Source: an uncultured Clostridia bacterium | GTDB taxonomy: Bacteria; Bacillota; Clostridia; Christensenellales; CAG-138 | NCBI GenBank assembly: GCA_937900325.1 | Contig: CALCEX010000101.1 | Span: 1 to 5,325, forward strand | Reading direction: 5' to 3' | Length of the DNA: 5,325 nt | Translations under genes and position numbers: made by a program | Notes under the pieces: generated by a model | Seen by the model: only the letters and a program-made list of their open reading frames with translations | Told to the model about the DNA's origin: nothing | Databases searched by the model: none | In this document: positions 4,828-5,325 of the stretch, piece by piece | How the letters are laid out: the number at the start of each line of letters is the position of its first letter | How positions within the stretch are numbered: position 1 is the first letter of the stretch

Positions 4828-5325
4828 ATGAATTACAAAAAGTACCTTACGGAATGCGGAAGGCGGCTGCTGCATTCCGGCCTTACCGTGGAAACATGGG
4901 GCAACATAAGCCTGCGCGACCCGGAAACCGGCCTTATATACCTTACTCCGTCAGGTATGCCTTATGACGTCATATCCGAGGAGGATATTGTAGTCATGCG
5001 GCCTGACGGCGCTGTTGCCGAAGGCTTCCGCAAGCCTACGGTGGAGTGGGCGATGCACCTTGGCATAATGAACGCACGCAGCGACGTGAATGCCGTGATA
5101 CATACTCACCCCATATACTCTCAGGTGTTCGCGGCGCTGCATGAGGATATACCGCCGGTCATAGACGAGGCGGCGCAGGCTATGGGCGGAAGCGTAAGGA
5201 CGGCGGAATATGCCCTTCCCGGCACAAAGGAGCTGGCGCAGAACGCCATTGAGGCGCTTGGGAACGGCGCCGCCTGCCTGCTTGCCAACCACGGCGCGGT
5301 TTGTGTGGGTAAGGACGCCGAGGCC
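4828..5325 (+). CDS. Class II aldolase/adducin-family protein, N-terminal part (runs off window)
   Basis: 166 codons are visible with no stop. The start is secure: an in-frame TAA at 4816-4818 leaves ATG 4828 as the first possible start. The fold is that of zinc-dependent class II aldolases such as L-fuculose-1-phosphate and L-ribulose-5-phosphate 4-epimerase/aldolase enzymes. Motifs: GNIS (25-28) and TPSG (40-43), the phosphate-binding loops; K-P-T-V-E-W (69-74), with Glu73 in the catalytic position; the zinc pair His92 and His94 in IHTHP; and the third zinc ligand His155 in ANHG. These positions coincide with E. coli FucA numbering as I recall it (Glu73, His92, His94, His155). The reaction would be reversible cleavage of a sugar phosphate to dihydroxyacetone phosphate and an aldehyde; the substrate is not readable. 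It begins 1 base after the ATPase stop without its own Shine-Dalgarno, so it is probably coupled to ATPase translation. Confidence 0.9.
   Translation, partial: MNYKKYLTECGRRLLHSGLTVETWGNISLRDPETGLIYLTPSGMPYDVISEEDIVVMRPDGAVAEGFRKPTVEWAMHLGIMNARSDVNAVIHTHPIYSQVFAALHEDIPPVIDEAAQAMGGSVRTAEYALPGTKELAQNAIEALGNGAACLLANHGAVCVGKDAEA

Noticed and set aside
1..5325. CRISPR array, insertion sequence, tRNA or rRNA
   Set aside because: I saw no spaced direct repeats, no transposase motifs with terminal inverted repeats, and no tRNA or rRNA signature on either strand.

Overview
All genes found here lie on the + strand, with no convincing minus-strand gene. The content points to a Gram-positive, probably anaerobic member of the Bacillota, class Clostridia. 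The grounds are an HPr kinase tail next to a ROK glucokinase, a lysine (L-box) riboswitch, and a lipoprotein-type amino-acid binding protein. The coding sequence looks moderately GC-rich, yet isoleucine is mostly ATA (11 of 14 Ile codons in the binding protein). The assignment below class level is not supported by what I can see.

Region 1 (1-2068) looks like the end of one operon. It holds the C-terminal 79 residues of HPr kinase/phosphorylase (hprK), then a complete ROK-family glucokinase, then a complete YhfC-type polytopic membrane protein that is probably a glutamic-type intramembrane protease. Gaps are 18 and 27 bases with no terminator between genes. hprK plus glucokinase is a carbon-status pair; the YhfC protein has no obvious link to it.

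Region 2 (2055-2378) is a 310-base non-coding leader and the best-defined regulatory region in the window. A consensus housekeeping promoter (TTGACA, 17-base spacer, TATAAT) begins inside the last codons of the yhfC-like gene. A lysine riboswitch aptamer (2106-2270) follows, then a GC-rich terminator hairpin with a T-rich tail, then a strong ribosome binding site. I can draw an antiterminator helix that excludes both riboswitch P1 and the terminator, which fits a transcriptional OFF switch for lysine.

Region 3 (2379-5325) is the controlled operon: a lipoprotein solute-binding protein, a permease and an ATPase forming a complete polar amino-acid ABC importer. One base after the ATPase stop comes a class II aldolase/adducin-family gene, cut by the window end. 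The riboswitch gives a specific substrate prediction, lysine, that protein similarity alone would not. The aldolase in a lysine-controlled transcript is the least expected element. Nothing here is clearly an unknown class of system; the interest lies in the combination.
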